This document shows positions 46,124 through 53,746 of a stretch of 64,000 nucleotides of DNA, one piece after another (position 1 is the first letter of the stretch; every line of letters begins with the position of its first letter). The stretch comes from Streptomyces hygroscopicus. GTDB lineage: Bacteria; Actinomycetota; Actinomycetes; Streptomycetales; Streptomycetaceae. The notes below the pieces were generated by a model, which saw only the letters and a list, made by a program, of their open reading frames with translations, did not search any database and was not told where the DNA came from. The position numbers were made by a program, and so were the translations under genes. The stretch spans positions 186,001-250,000 of the forward strand of contig NZ_LBMW01000004.1 in NCBI RefSeq assembly GCF_026168105.1. Reading direction: 5' to 3'.

Positions 46124-46618
46124 ATGCCTGTTCTGCCCGAGCCGACGCCCACCGCCACCGCGGCCGGGCAGGCCACTAACCCGCTCACCGACGCCGTCAT
46201 TTCCGCGGCTGTCGACAACGCCATTGAGAAGGCGAAGCGCCAGGGCACCAGCCCCGAGGTCGTCATCGGCAACGCTGCACCCGTCGAGCAGCCGGGCCGT
46301 CCGTCGATGTCCCAGCGAGCCGTCGACCTGAACACGACGATCCTGTGCGTCGGCGCGACGTCCCTGCCCGTCGGCGGCATGACGGCGCTTGTCCTGCATG
46401 TCCTCGGCACTGTCGACCCCGCCCAGCTCGCTTTGGGTGCTGCCGCTCCGGCTGCGCTCGCCGTGCCGATCCTGGCCGTTGCCCGGCTCATCCGTCGGGC
46501 CGGTGAAGCGCAGCCGGACGTGCACCACCACCACTACAACGCGCCCGTCGACCAGCGCACCGTGGAGAGCAAGACCACCGGCATTTTCGCCAAAACCAAC
46601 AACCGGCAGTCGCGCTAG
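46124..46618 (+). CDS. Membrane protein of unknown function (164 aa)
   Basis: Two hydrophobic helices in the middle (GATSLPVGGMTALVLHVLG, LAVPILAVARLI, about 84-130) and a His-rich tail (DVHHHHYNAP). It sits right after the transfer genes. AGGAGA precedes the ATG. Confidence 0.6.
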   Translation: MPVLPEPTPTATAAGQATNPLTDAVISAAVDNAIEKAKRQGTSPEVVIGNAAPVEQPGRPSMSQRAVDLNTTILCVGATSLPVGGMTALVLHVLGTVDPAQLALGAAAPAALAVPILAVARLIRRAGEAQPDVHHHHYNAPVDQRTVESKTTGIFAKTNNRQSR

Positions 46619-46634
46619 CCCCTGGTTCAGGGGC
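46618..46634 (+). terminator. Short GC hairpin after the transfer block
   Basis: GCCCCTG, GTT loop, CAGGGGC: a perfect 7-bp stem at the stop codon. Weak on its own. Confidence 0.4.
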
Positions 46635-46718
46635 CCATGAACTCCCGCCTGGCTTCCGGCCTGTAGGCGGCCCGGGCGGGCTGCAATGCAACACCAACCA
46701 CCAAGTAGGAGAGTGAGC

Positions 46719-47207
46719 ATGGCATTACAGACCATCGAGCGGGTGACGGGCCGATCGCTCGTCGACCCCGCCTTCTTCGAGCGGCTGTCCCGCCGCGTCG
46801 CGAAGAACCACGGCCTGGACGGGGGGACGGCCGAAGCCGTCACGGACCAGGCCCTGGCCTACCTCGCCACGTGCGCTCAGAAGCCGAAGGACGCGCCGTC
46901 GCTGTTCATGAGTCGCGCGGTCGACCCGGCGTGGCACGAGTTCATGCTGTACACGGAGCAGTACGACCGGTTCTTCGCTGACCACGGGTGGGAGAAGGTC
47001 AACCACAACCCGTGCGACGGCGGGGTGAACGGAGACCAGGTCTACCCGCCCGCGGCCGAAGTGCTCCCGCTCACCGTCGAGGCCATCCAGCAGGCCGGGT
47101 ACGTCGTGATCCCGGAGCTGTGGCAGGCGGCCGTGGACTGCGAGGACACGTGCGGTGACGACGGCGGTGGCGGCAACCCGCTGCCGACGTGCGAGCACAG
47201 CATTTAG
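46719..47207 (+). CDS. Hypothetical protein resembling glycine-rich domain-containing proteins
   Basis: 162 residues. SRAVDPAWHEFMLYTEQYDR followed by an NHNPCDGG-type end resembles the VDLAWH/HHVP pattern of GRDP-like proteins in actinomycetes. ATG 46719 has AGGAG upstream. The C-terminus is Cys- and Gly-rich. Function unknown. Confidence 0.52.
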   Translation: MALQTIERVTGRSLVDPAFFERLSRRVAKNHGLDGGTAEAVTDQALAYLATCAQKPKDAPSLFMSRAVDPAWHEFMLYTEQYDRFFADHGWEKVNHNPCDGGVNGDQVYPPAAEVLPLTVEAIQQAGYVVIPELWQAAVDCEDTCGDDGGGGNPLPTCEHSI

Positions 47208-47289
47208 GCGAGATCAGGTAGGTGGTGCGGGTCTGTCTCGATAGCGTGGCCGGGCCCGCACCGCCCAGCACACGAGAGAGGCGCAAGGC

Positions 47290-47742
47290 ATGGCGAAGGA
47301 CCTGACAGGCCGAGGCCGCGTCACGATCTTTCCGTTACTGCACGACTGGGAGACCAGCAGCCGCTGCGTACTCGCCTACACCACCGCCGACAACGGCCTC
47401 ACCGCTGTCCTCGGCGTCGTCCCCGTCGAAGGCAACACGTTCGAGCCCGGCGACCTGTTCGCGCTCGCCGGACGGCACGGCTTCATCGGCGAGTGGAAAG
47501 GCAACCACGAGCAGCGATGCGCCTGCTGGCTCGCCTGCACCGGCTCCGGCTCCCGCACGGTACGCAAGGCGCGCACGATCGACGCCGAGGTGGGATGGAC
47601 GGTCGACATCGCGCGGGCCGTCGACCTCGACAGCGCGTACTACGGGCACCTTCGGGTTCACGCCGGCCGGATCACGCTCGACGACCCGAAACTGATGGAC
47701 CAAGCGCGCGCCCTCATTGCGGGCGAGCCGGTGGCGGTCTGA
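47290..47742 (+). CDS. Hypothetical protein (150 aa)
   Basis: Probably alpha/beta (TAVLGVVPVEGNTFEPGDLF, CACWLACTGSGSRT). GAGAGAGG precedes the ATG. No family recognised; ends before a clear terminator. Confidence 0.57.
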   Translation: MAKDLTGRGRVTIFPLLHDWETSSRCVLAYTTADNGLTAVLGVVPVEGNTFEPGDLFALAGRHGFIGEWKGNHEQRCACWLACTGSGSRTVRKARTIDAEVGWTVDIARAVDLDSAYYGHLRVHAGRITLDDPKLMDQARALIAGEPVAV

Positions 47743-47745
47743 CCG

Positions 47746-47943
47746 TTAGCCCGAAACACCTGAGCCCCGGCCATCATCGGCCGGGGCTTTCGTCGTTGGT
47801 GCGGGTACGGCGCGTGCGATCCACCGGTCGCCGCCGATCTGAGCGGGCAGCATGACGGGCACGTACCCCGCCTCCACCAGCTGGGCCAGGCCTTCGACGC
47901 ACTCGTCCCGGCTGTCCGCCTGCACCCCGATCCGGATCCCCAT
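47746..47943 (-). CDS. Hypothetical protein (65 aa)
   Basis: GIRIGVQADSRDECVEGLAQ and YVPVMLPAQIGGDRWIARAV form a compact beta-alpha-beta-like protein. Its last codons overlap the terminator hairpin at 47763. Leftward, behind the HTH gene at 47997. Confidence 0.55.
   Translation of the reverse strand: MGIRIGVQADSRDECVEGLAQLVEAGYVPVMLPAQIGGDRWIARAVPAPTTKAPADDGRGSGVSG
47763..47788 (+). terminator. Intrinsic terminator between convergent genes
   Basis: AGCCCCGGCC (47763-47772) and GGCCGGGGCT (47779-47788), 6-nt loop, then TT. Ends the rightward transcript at 47742. Confidence 0.75.
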
Positions 47944-47996
47944 ACCCGCAGTGTGCCGTCCGGGGTGGGGGAGCGGGGCGGGAATCGGGAAGGCGG

Positions 47997-48293
47997 CTAC
48001 TCCTTTGGTGTCTCCCGCAGGTCGGTTCGCGCGCCTTGGCCGGGCCGCTGGAAGCTGAGGATCGTGGCGGGCTTCCATACGGGCGATCGGCCGAAGACCT
48101 TGTCTGGCTCGGGGAGTTCTCCGCGCCCTCGAGATCGATAGGTGCGGATGGTCTGCGGGCTGACGCCCCAGTGTTCGGCGACGTCGCTGATCGTCCAGTA
48201 GTCGGCGTTGGGGTCTGCCATGGCCCGCCTTGTTGTCGGTGTGGTGTCGACAAAGTCTAGCGGCCTCAGCTCCTGGCACTTCGCTGCATTCAT
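47997..48293 (-). CDS. MerR/excisionase-type HTH regulator
   Basis: 98 residues. The HTH is YWTISDVAEHWGVSPQTIRT with wing RSRGRGELPEPDKVFGRSPV. ATG 48293 lies exactly 7 nt after a minus-strand -10 (TAACCT), which suggests a leaderless transcript; ATG 48221 (MADPN) is an alternative with AAGGCG upstream. Divergent from the 48362 gene across a perfect dyad, which it probably binds. Confidence 0.7.
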   Translation of the reverse strand: MNAAKCQELRPLDFVDTTPTTRRAMADPNADYWTISDVAEHWGVSPQTIRTYRSRGRGELPEPDKVFGRSPVWKPATILSFQRPGQGARTDLRETPKE

Positions 48294-48294
48294 G

Positions 48295-48330
48295 TTGACA
48301 AGGTTAGCCGTCTAGGCCTAACCTTGTCTA
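48295..48330. promoter_or_regulatory. Overlapping divergent promoters on a perfect 11-bp dyad
   Basis: Dyad GACAAGGTTAG (48297-48307) / CTAACCTTGTC (48318-48328). Plus strand: TTGACA (48295-48300), 18 nt, TAACCT (48319-48324). Minus strand: TAGACA (48330-48325), 18 nt, TAACCT (48306-48301). Both promoters share the same symmetric core. Confidence 0.72.
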
Positions 48331-48361
48331 TGTCAGCAAGACGAAGTGGGGGGAAGTTCCA

Positions 48362-48703
48362 GTGATTGCCAGCAACCAGAAGCGCCGCGCCACCGTCAAG
48401 GCCCGCGCCCGCACCAACCGCGCCGCCTCCCGCATCAACCGCCGCGGCAACGGCACCCTCGCCACCCACTGCATCGCCGCCGGCCTCGCGCCGAAGGAGG
48501 CCCGCTCCGTCGCCGGAACCCTCCGCAAGAAGGCCAAGGAACTCGGCATCACCGGCCGGACCGCCCGCATCCACGCCGGCCGCCACATGCGCAGCGACTG
48601 CCGCCGCTACACCCCGGCCGAGGTCGCCCGCATTGCCGTCATCTACCGCCCCCGCAAGGCCGCCTACAAGGCCGCCGCCGCCCGCCTCGCCCTCGCCGCC
48701 TAG
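48362..48703 (+). CDS. Small basic, probably nucleic-acid-binding protein
   Basis: 113 residues, strongly Arg/Lys/Ala-rich, with an HTH-like middle (THCIAAGLAPKEARSVAGTL) and an end that may form another (TPAEVARIAVIYRPRKAAYK). GTG 48362 with GGGGGGAAG upstream. First gene of the rightward arm of the divergent promoter. Confidence 0.6.
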   Translation: MIASNQKRRATVKARARTNRAASRINRRGNGTLATHCIAAGLAPKEARSVAGTLRKKAKELGITGRTARIHAGRHMRSDCRRYTPAEVARIAVIYRPRKAAYKAAAARLALAA

Positions 48704-48714
48704 GAGAAGTAGAG

Positions 48715-49086
48715 ATGCGCGACATGGCCACCAGGGAAGCGCGGCTGCGCATCATGCGGCTGGCGCGTCAGCGGGACACGCTCAAGACGGTCTCCGGTGT
48801 CGAGCAGCGCACTTCCATAAACGACGCCCGCATAGCCCTGTGCATCGCCATGGGCCGGGACATCGACGACATCGACCCCACCTCCGGGCACAGCCTCAGC
48901 CGCGAGTCCTACGAGTCCGTCCGCGGGGCCTGGCGGTGGAACATCCAAATGCACGGGTGGAACGAGTGGTGGGAGCGGAACCTCAACGAGGCGCTGGCCT
49001 GGTGGCGTGAGCGTCGCCCGGACTTCGTCGACGGCGACGACTGGGACGACTGGCTGGCCGGGATAGCCAAGGAGGACTCACCGTGA
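48715..49086 (+). CDS. Hypothetical protein (123 aa)
   Basis: Helical start (ARLRIMRLARQRDTLKT) and Trp-rich end (WNEWWERNLNEALAWWRERR). AGGAGAAG precedes the ATG. GTGA overlap with the following membrane micro-protein. Confidence 0.56.
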   Translation: MRDMATREARLRIMRLARQRDTLKTVSGVEQRTSINDARIALCIAMGRDIDDIDPTSGHSLSRESYESVRGAWRWNIQMHGWNEWWERNLNEALAWWRERRPDFVDGDDWDDWLAGIAKEDSP

Positions 49087-49208
49087 TGCGCGCCCAGATA
49101 TCCGGCCTGTGCCTGCTCCTGTCGCTGCTGTTCGCGGTCGTCGTCCTCGCCCCGTTCCACGTGAACGCCGTCACCCCGCAGCCCGCCGCCACCGTCACCG
49201 CCCCGTAA
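49083..49208 (+). CDS. Membrane or secreted micro-protein (41 aa)
   Basis: One hydrophobic helix (ISGLCLLLSLLFAVVVLAPF) with a short outside tail. The GTG lies in the previous stop; a second start (ATG) follows one codon later. Confidence 0.5.
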   Translation: MMRAQISGLCLLLSLLFAVVVLAPFHVNAVTPQPAATVTAP

Positions 49209-49217
49209 GGAACCATC

Positions 49218-49961
49218 GTGCGCACCTATGCCACTGCCCAGCTGATAGGCGACCGCTCGCACCAGTGCGACGCCACCGCCGTGTCCACCGCCCCGTCCGG
49301 TGCCCGGGCGTATGTCCTGCTGGACGGCATCGGCTCCACGGACGAGGTCCGCGACTGGACCCGGCAGGCTGCCCGTCGTCTCGCCCGGGCGGCTGCCCGC
49401 CGCGGTGACGCTGAGGCCGGCCTGCGTGCCGTCTACGGCCGGTACGCGGCCGAACCGTGGCGGCAGGGTCCGTGGGCGCGCGAGCCGGAGGCGTGTGCGG
49501 TCGTTGCCGTCACCGCCCACGGCAAGCCGCTCACCGTCGCCTGGTGCGGCGATGCCCGCGCGTATCTTCTGACGCCGAGCGGCACCGTCCACAGGCTCAC
49601 CGCCGACCACAACCTGCGCCGGGTCTACCCGCCCAACGACATCCACGGCGGCGGGAACCGGAACATCGTCACATCCTGCCTCGGCAGCCCGGCATCGGAC
49701 GACGAGGTGAAGAACCAGTCCGGGCATCCGGCGATCGAAGCCGTGACCCGCTACCCGGAAGACTGCCGGCTCCTCCTCGCCTCCGACGGGGCGTATGAGC
49801 CGCACGAGGACGCCGGGCGCCAACTGTCAGATCTCCTCGTCGGCGACCCGCGCGAGACGGCCCGCACGTTCGTGAAGACCGCGGTCGCCCAGGCCCGGAC
49901 CGCCTACCAGCGCTCCGACAACGCCACCGTCCTCATTGCCGACCTCCGCACCACCAACTGA
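49218..49961 (+). CDS. PP2C-type protein phosphatase
   Basis: 247 residues. PPM/PP2C metal-binding motifs are present in order: LLDGIG (D36), WCGDARAYLL (about D113), LLASDGAYE (D190) and SDNATVLIADL (D234). PP2C enzymes remove phosphate from Ser/Thr of proteins in the cytosol. The domain is short but complete, with no sensor or membrane part. GTG start. In an element of this type it could interfere with host kinase signalling (inference). Confidence 0.83.
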   Translation: MRTYATAQLIGDRSHQCDATAVSTAPSGARAYVLLDGIGSTDEVRDWTRQAARRLARAAARRGDAEAGLRAVYGRYAAEPWRQGPWAREPEACAVVAVTAHGKPLTVAWCGDARAYLLTPSGTVHRLTADHNLRRVYPPNDIHGGGNRNIVTSCLGSPASDDEVKNQSGHPAIEAVTRYPEDCRLLLASDGAYEPHEDAGRQLSDLLVGDPRETARTFVKTAVAQARTAYQRSDNATVLIADLRTTN

Positions 49962-49975
49962 CGAAAGAGAGCCCC

Positions 49976-50296
49976 ATGCCCAACCCTGAGTTCGAACGCG
50001 AAGTCCTGTACATCGGCGGCCCGTGGGACGGGCAGACCCGGTGGGAGCCGAAGGCGTTCTTGCCGCCGGCGAACCAGATGCCGAACGGAGAGCGCGGCCT
50101 CACCGGGGCGTGGCCGGACGCGTGGCCCGCCGATGAGCCCCGCTACATGCCGGAGATCACGCACGGGGAGAACGGCTGCCAGGTCCGCTACGTGTGGGCC
50201 AGGCTCACCGACCCGCACGCCCCGGCCTTGATCGAGCGCCCGGAATCCATCAAGGACTACAGCGACTACGACGACTACGACGAGGAGCCCTGGTGA
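49976..50296 (+). CDS. Hypothetical acidic protein (106 aa)
   Basis: VLYIGGPWDGQTRW near the N-terminus is a block common in actinophage proteins of unknown function; the tail is very acidic and Tyr-rich (DYSDYDDYDEEPW). GAAAGAGAG precedes the ATG. Confidence 0.58.
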   Translation: MPNPEFEREVLYIGGPWDGQTRWEPKAFLPPANQMPNGERGLTGAWPDAWPADEPRYMPEITHGENGCQVRYVWARLTDPHAPALIERPESIKDYSDYDDYDEEPW

Positions 50297-50352
50297 CCGC
50301 CCGCCCGCCGCTGACCGCCCGCCTCGCCATCGCCGCCTAGGATCCCGCCGCC

Positions 50353-50787
50353 ATGCAGATCTGTCCCGTCCACAGCACCCTCTCCGAAGCCGACTGCACC
50401 GCCTGCCTCCGGGACTTCCTCGGACTCCTCGGCGCCAACGACCTCGTCTCCGTCCGGCCGCCCGGCATCACAGACGACCGTGACCTGCCACTGCCGACAG
50501 GCCCGACGTGCGGCGGGATGAACCACGACAGCGCGGGCAACGAGGTCGTGTGCGAGCGCCCGGAACGCCACGAGGGTGACTGCGACGACGGCACCGGATT
50601 CATGTGGGACCACGACGAGAACTGCGGCTGCTTCGACGGCCCCGCCCCTGTCTCGCCGCTGGTCGAGCCCCGGCAGCACGACTTCGACGACGACGCGCGC
50701 ACCTGCCGTCGCGCGGACGACGCCCACTGGCTCGACCGCGACTGGGGCGACGAACCCGACGACCCCAGCGACCACTACCGGTACTGA
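50353..50787 (+). CDS. Cys-rich acidic protein (144 aa)
   Basis: Eleven cysteines, including CPVHSTLSEADCTAC at the start and CDDGTGFMWDHDENCGC later, suggest metal binding; the tail is Asp-rich. No family recognised. No clear ribosome binding site. Confidence 0.52.
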   Translation: MQICPVHSTLSEADCTACLRDFLGLLGANDLVSVRPPGITDDRDLPLPTGPTCGGMNHDSAGNEVVCERPERHEGDCDDGTGFMWDHDENCGCFDGPAPVSPLVEPRQHDFDDDARTCRRADDAHWLDRDWGDEPDDPSDHYRY

Positions 50788-50828
50788 CCCCCGCTCTACG
50801 CTCAACCCACCGCCGAGAGGACCTCGCC

Positions 50829-51035
50829 ATGCAGGCTCGACTCGTCTCCTACAACAGCGGAGACAGCATTCCGGTCGGTGCCGCCGCCGAGCTGGACGGC
50901 AACTACCCCATCACCGTCACCGCGATCCACCTTGCCTACGACGACGAGGACACCGGCACGGTCACCATCCGGTACGAGTGGGGCGCGGTCGAGGACATCG
51001 ACCCGGTCCGCCTCGGCGCCTATATCAGCGGCTGA
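50829..51035 (+). CDS. Hypothetical small beta protein (68 aa)
   Basis: Alternating strands (YPITVTAIHLAYDDEDTGTV, TIRYEWGAVED). GAGAGGA precedes the ATG. Function unknown. Confidence 0.55.
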   Translation: MQARLVSYNSGDSIPVGAAAELDGNYPITVTAIHLAYDDEDTGTVTIRYEWGAVEDIDPVRLGAYISG

Positions 51036-51166
51036 CCCGCTCGTCCCACCGCCCCCGAGGCCCGCCCTGTCTGGGTGCGGGTCTTCGGCGTGCCCAGCCT
51101 CGAACGTACCGTCACAGATCCATCACACCACTTCCATGTACGGTGCACAGGTTGCATCATCGCCCG

Positions 51167-51685
51167 ATGAACAGAACCCTCACCGCCGCGGCCACCGCGC
51201 TCCTCCTCGCCAGTCTCGCCGCCTGCAGCAACAACTCCACCAGCGGATCGAGCGGCAACGACAAGCCCACCGCCGCGCCCGCCGCGAGCACGTCTCTCGA
51301 CGCCAGCACGGCGTTCACGCAGATCTCCGGCAAGGTCCACGCTGCGAAACTCTCCGACGTCGTCACCGCCGCCAACGACGGCAACCACCTCCTCGGCCGC
51401 CCCAACCAGTACACATCGAAGGTCGACTTCACCGACTCCCGGATCAAGGCGTCCGACGTCCAGTACACAAAGAAGGGCGACGTCGACCGGGGCGGCTCGA
51501 TCGAGGTGTTCGCCGACCCGACGGACGCGCAGGCCCGCGCGAAGTACATCCAAGCCGTCACCAAGTCCATGCCGGCGCTCTCCGAGTACGACTACGTCCA
51601 CGGGACGGTCCTCGTGCGGGTCTCCCACTACCTGACCCCGACACAGGCCGGCGAGTACAAGGCGGCGGCCGACAGTCTCGGCTGA
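51167..51685 (+). CDS. Secreted lipoprotein, possible exclusion factor
   Basis: 172 residues. A type II signal peptide ends in the lipobox LAAC (Cys20); a Ser/Thr-rich linker and a soluble domain (VVTAANDGNHLLGRPNQYTS, DRGGSIEVFADPTDAQARAK) follow. Lipoproteins of this form occur in Streptomyces phages and mobile elements. A surface role, such as superinfection or entry exclusion, is plausible by analogy only. Confidence 0.72.
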   Translation: MNRTLTAAATALLLASLAACSNNSTSGSSGNDKPTAAPAASTSLDASTAFTQISGKVHAAKLSDVVTAANDGNHLLGRPNQYTSKVDFTDSRIKASDVQYTKKGDVDRGGSIEVFADPTDAQARAKYIQAVTKSMPALSEYDYVHGTVLVRVSHYLTPTQAGEYKAAADSLG

Positions 51686-51701
51686 GCTGCATACTGGCGG
51701 C

Positions 51702-51875
51702 ATGAGCGAGCTCGCCGATCCGGAGCCGTGGTCGTGCCCGGGTTGCGGGCGCCGTTGGGAGGATCTGCCGGTCGGCCATCACTGGACGTACTCCGACGGC
51801 GGATCCTGCGGCGACGTGACCCGGCCGGTCAGCCCGGCCGAGTTCATGCAGGCGACGAGCAGGGAGCAGCGGTGA
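51702..51875 (+). CDS. Zinc-ribbon micro-protein (57 aa)
   Basis: WSCPGCGRRWEDLPVGHHW and a later Cys form a small zinc ribbon. CATACT lies 6 nt before the ATG, so a leaderless start is possible. GTGA overlap at its end. Confidence 0.5.
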   Translation: MSELADPEPWSCPGCGRRWEDLPVGHHWTYSDGGSCGDVTRPVSPAEFMQATSREQR

Positions 51876-52201
51876 GCGGTGTGTACGAGCGTGGTGGTCA
51901 CGCGTCCGGCGACGTCACGGTCAACGAACTGGCCCCGCCGCCGGAGCTGTTCGTGCAGCGGCCTACGGCACTTGAAGGCAAAGTGGTCGAGGTGCCCGTG
52001 GAGGCTCGGATCGCCGCGAAGGCTCTACGTACAGCCTCCGATTGGCTGCCGGACGAGTACCGGGACATGCTCCGGGAAGCCGCCGACGACGCCGAAAGGG
52101 ACTGGGACGGCGGCTGCTGCCCAGTCTGTCAGGAGACCTGGTGCGACGGCGGATGCCCGCTGGAAGAGGTTCGCGCCAAGATTCTGAAGGGCCAGCGATG
52201 A
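51872..52201 (+). CDS. Hypothetical protein with CxxC pair (109 aa)
   Basis: C-terminal CCPVCQETWCDGGCP after a helical middle (ARIAAKALRTASDWLPDEYR). Resembles other short prophage proteins. GTGA start, ATGA end. Confidence 0.56.
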   Translation: MSGVYERGGHASGDVTVNELAPPPELFVQRPTALEGKVVEVPVEARIAAKALRTASDWLPDEYRDMLREAADDAERDWDGGCCPVCQETWCDGGCPLEEVRAKILKGQR

Positions 52202-52560
52202 GCGACACGACCCGCATGTTGGCGTGGCTGCGGGAGACCCTGGACGCCGCTGAGCAGGCGGCGCAGGAACTGGAGCGATGGACCCATGGCGCGCCGTTCG
52301 CGGCGTTCATGACCGATCCAATCATCGGCCCCTTCGGCGGCCAGGACCGAATCCGGAACTTCGCGACAGGACAAGCCGTAGCACGCCTCGCCGACCCCGC
52401 CGCGGTGCTGCGCCGGATCACCGCCGAGCGGAAGACCATCGCCGACTGCACGCGGGTCCTGGACAACGACCACTGGGGCGAGACCGCGTACCTCGCCGAG
52501 GACACCATCCTCAACCTCGCCGAAGGCTGGGGCTGGACCGAGGAGACGAGCGGCCAGTAG
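52198..52560 (+). CDS. DUF6221-like prophage protein
   Basis: 120 residues. LAWLRETLDAAEQAAQELER, then DPAAVLRRITAERKTIADCT and a Trp-rich end match the DUF6221 pattern frequent in Streptomyces prophages. Function unknown. ATGA overlap at the start. Confidence 0.7.
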   Translation: MSDTTRMLAWLRETLDAAEQAAQELERWTHGAPFAAFMTDPIIGPFGGQDRIRNFATGQAVARLADPAAVLRRITAERKTIADCTRVLDNDHWGETAYLAEDTILNLAEGWGWTEETSGQ

Positions 52561-52632
52561 TCGACGCCCGGCGTTGTCAACCCTCGCGTGCACAATGGCC
52601 TCAGCAGCCGCACACGCCCCGGGAGGCCCGCC

Positions 52633-53370
52633 GTGCCCGCTCCCTGTCCTGGCCCGTGTAACAACGCCTGGCGCCGCGCCGAAACCACCCGCGAACAGAC
52701 CGGAACCGAACACCACATACAGCCGTCCTGGGGCCAGCCCGCCCAATGCTGGGGCTGCGTCGACCGCACCCGGCAGCAGCTTGCCGAACTCCCCGAACTC
52801 CTCACCGCGATCCACCTCGAGGCCCTCTACGGCACCACCGCGAAGCTCACCGGAACCATCGGCCGTGCAGGCACCGTGAGTTGGCCCGGGCAGCCTGCCC
52901 GTCTCCTCATCGACCGGATTGTCGGGGAGATGACCGAGCTGCAGACCGACATTCTGAAGCTGCGGAACATCTGGTCCTCCGACTTCGAGCCCGGCCCGAT
53001 CACGAGCGAGGGCCGTCACATCACCGGCCTGGTCCGCACGCTCGACGCCCACTGGGACTGGGCGATGCAGAACCACCCGGCCGCCGATGAGTCCTACGAC
53101 CGGGAGAACGCGAACCCGGGCGGCCAGGTGGCTGGCTGGTATCACGCTGCGCTGCGGTTCACGAAGCAGGATGAGCAGCGGGATGTTCAAAGGCTCGCGC
53201 CGTGCCCGCGCTGTGAGGGCCCGTACCTGGTTGAGTCCCGTGACCTGCGGCTTGTTGGGGATCGGCCGTACATCGAGTGCAAGGATCCGGACTGCCGTCG
53301 AGTGATGACGGGCGACGAGTACGACGCCTACGTCAAGACTCTGACCGGACAAGTCAAAGCTGCAGCTTGA
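52633..53370 (+). CDS. Phage protein with two zinc-binding modules
   Basis: 245 residues. N-terminal CPGPCNNAWRR and CWGCVDRTRQQL form the first module, the central part is helical (about 50-170), and C-terminal CPRCEGPYLV...CKDPDCRRV the second. GTG 52633 has GGGAGG 6 nt upstream. Proteins of this build are common before late genes in Streptomyces phages; role unknown. Confidence 0.65.
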   Translation: MPAPCPGPCNNAWRRAETTREQTGTEHHIQPSWGQPAQCWGCVDRTRQQLAELPELLTAIHLEALYGTTAKLTGTIGRAGTVSWPGQPARLLIDRIVGEMTELQTDILKLRNIWSSDFEPGPITSEGRHITGLVRTLDAHWDWAMQNHPAADESYDRENANPGGQVAGWYHAALRFTKQDEQRDVQRLAPCPRCEGPYLVESRDLRLVGDRPYIECKDPDCRRVMTGDEYDAYVKTLTGQVKAAA

Positions 53371-53418
53371 CGCAGAGTAGCGTCATGCATGATCCTGGGC
53401 GCACGTTCACCATGCTTG

Positions 53419-53446
53419 AAAGGCCTCGCGCGCACGCGGGGCCTTT
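53419..53446 (+). terminator. Intrinsic terminator
   Basis: AAAGGCCTCGCG, CGCA loop, CGCGGGGCCTTT (one G-T pair), followed by CGTGTTGT. Ends the 51-53 kb transcript. Confidence 0.75.
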
Positions 53447-53475
53447 CGTGTTGTACGGGCTGTGAGGAGGCTGCC

Positions 53476-53700
53476 GTGGTTGACCTGTCGGTGGATCTCA
53501 CGACGACCCGATGGACCGTCGCCCAGGCCGCCGAGGCTGCGCAGGTCACACCGAATGTGGTCCGGAACTGGCGGTATCGGGGCCTGCTGACTGAGGTGGG
53601 ACGCGACTACCGCGACCGGCCGTTGTTCCTCGCGATCGACGTGATCCGGGCGGAGAAGGCCACCCGGGAGAAAGCACGTCGCACCTACGCCGCAGCCTGA
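53476..53700 (+). CDS. MerR-type HTH small protein
   Basis: 74 residues. MerR-like HTH: WTVAQAAEAAQVTPNVVRNW and wing RYRGLLTEVGRDYRDRPLFL. GTG 53476 with GAGGAGG upstream. It stands just before the GH16 and late genes and could control them. Confidence 0.7.
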   Translation: MVDLSVDLTTTRWTVAQAAEAAQVTPNVVRNWRYRGLLTEVGRDYRDRPLFLAIDVIRAEKATREKARRTYAAA

Positions 53701-53746
53701 CCGCACCACACCGCACGCCAGCTCGGACACCGATGGGGGGTGCCCG

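Noticed and set aside
50293..50340. 15-codon frame with a GTGA overlap after the 49976 gene
   Set aside because: Too short and of repetitive composition (TARPPLTARLAIAA); could be chance.
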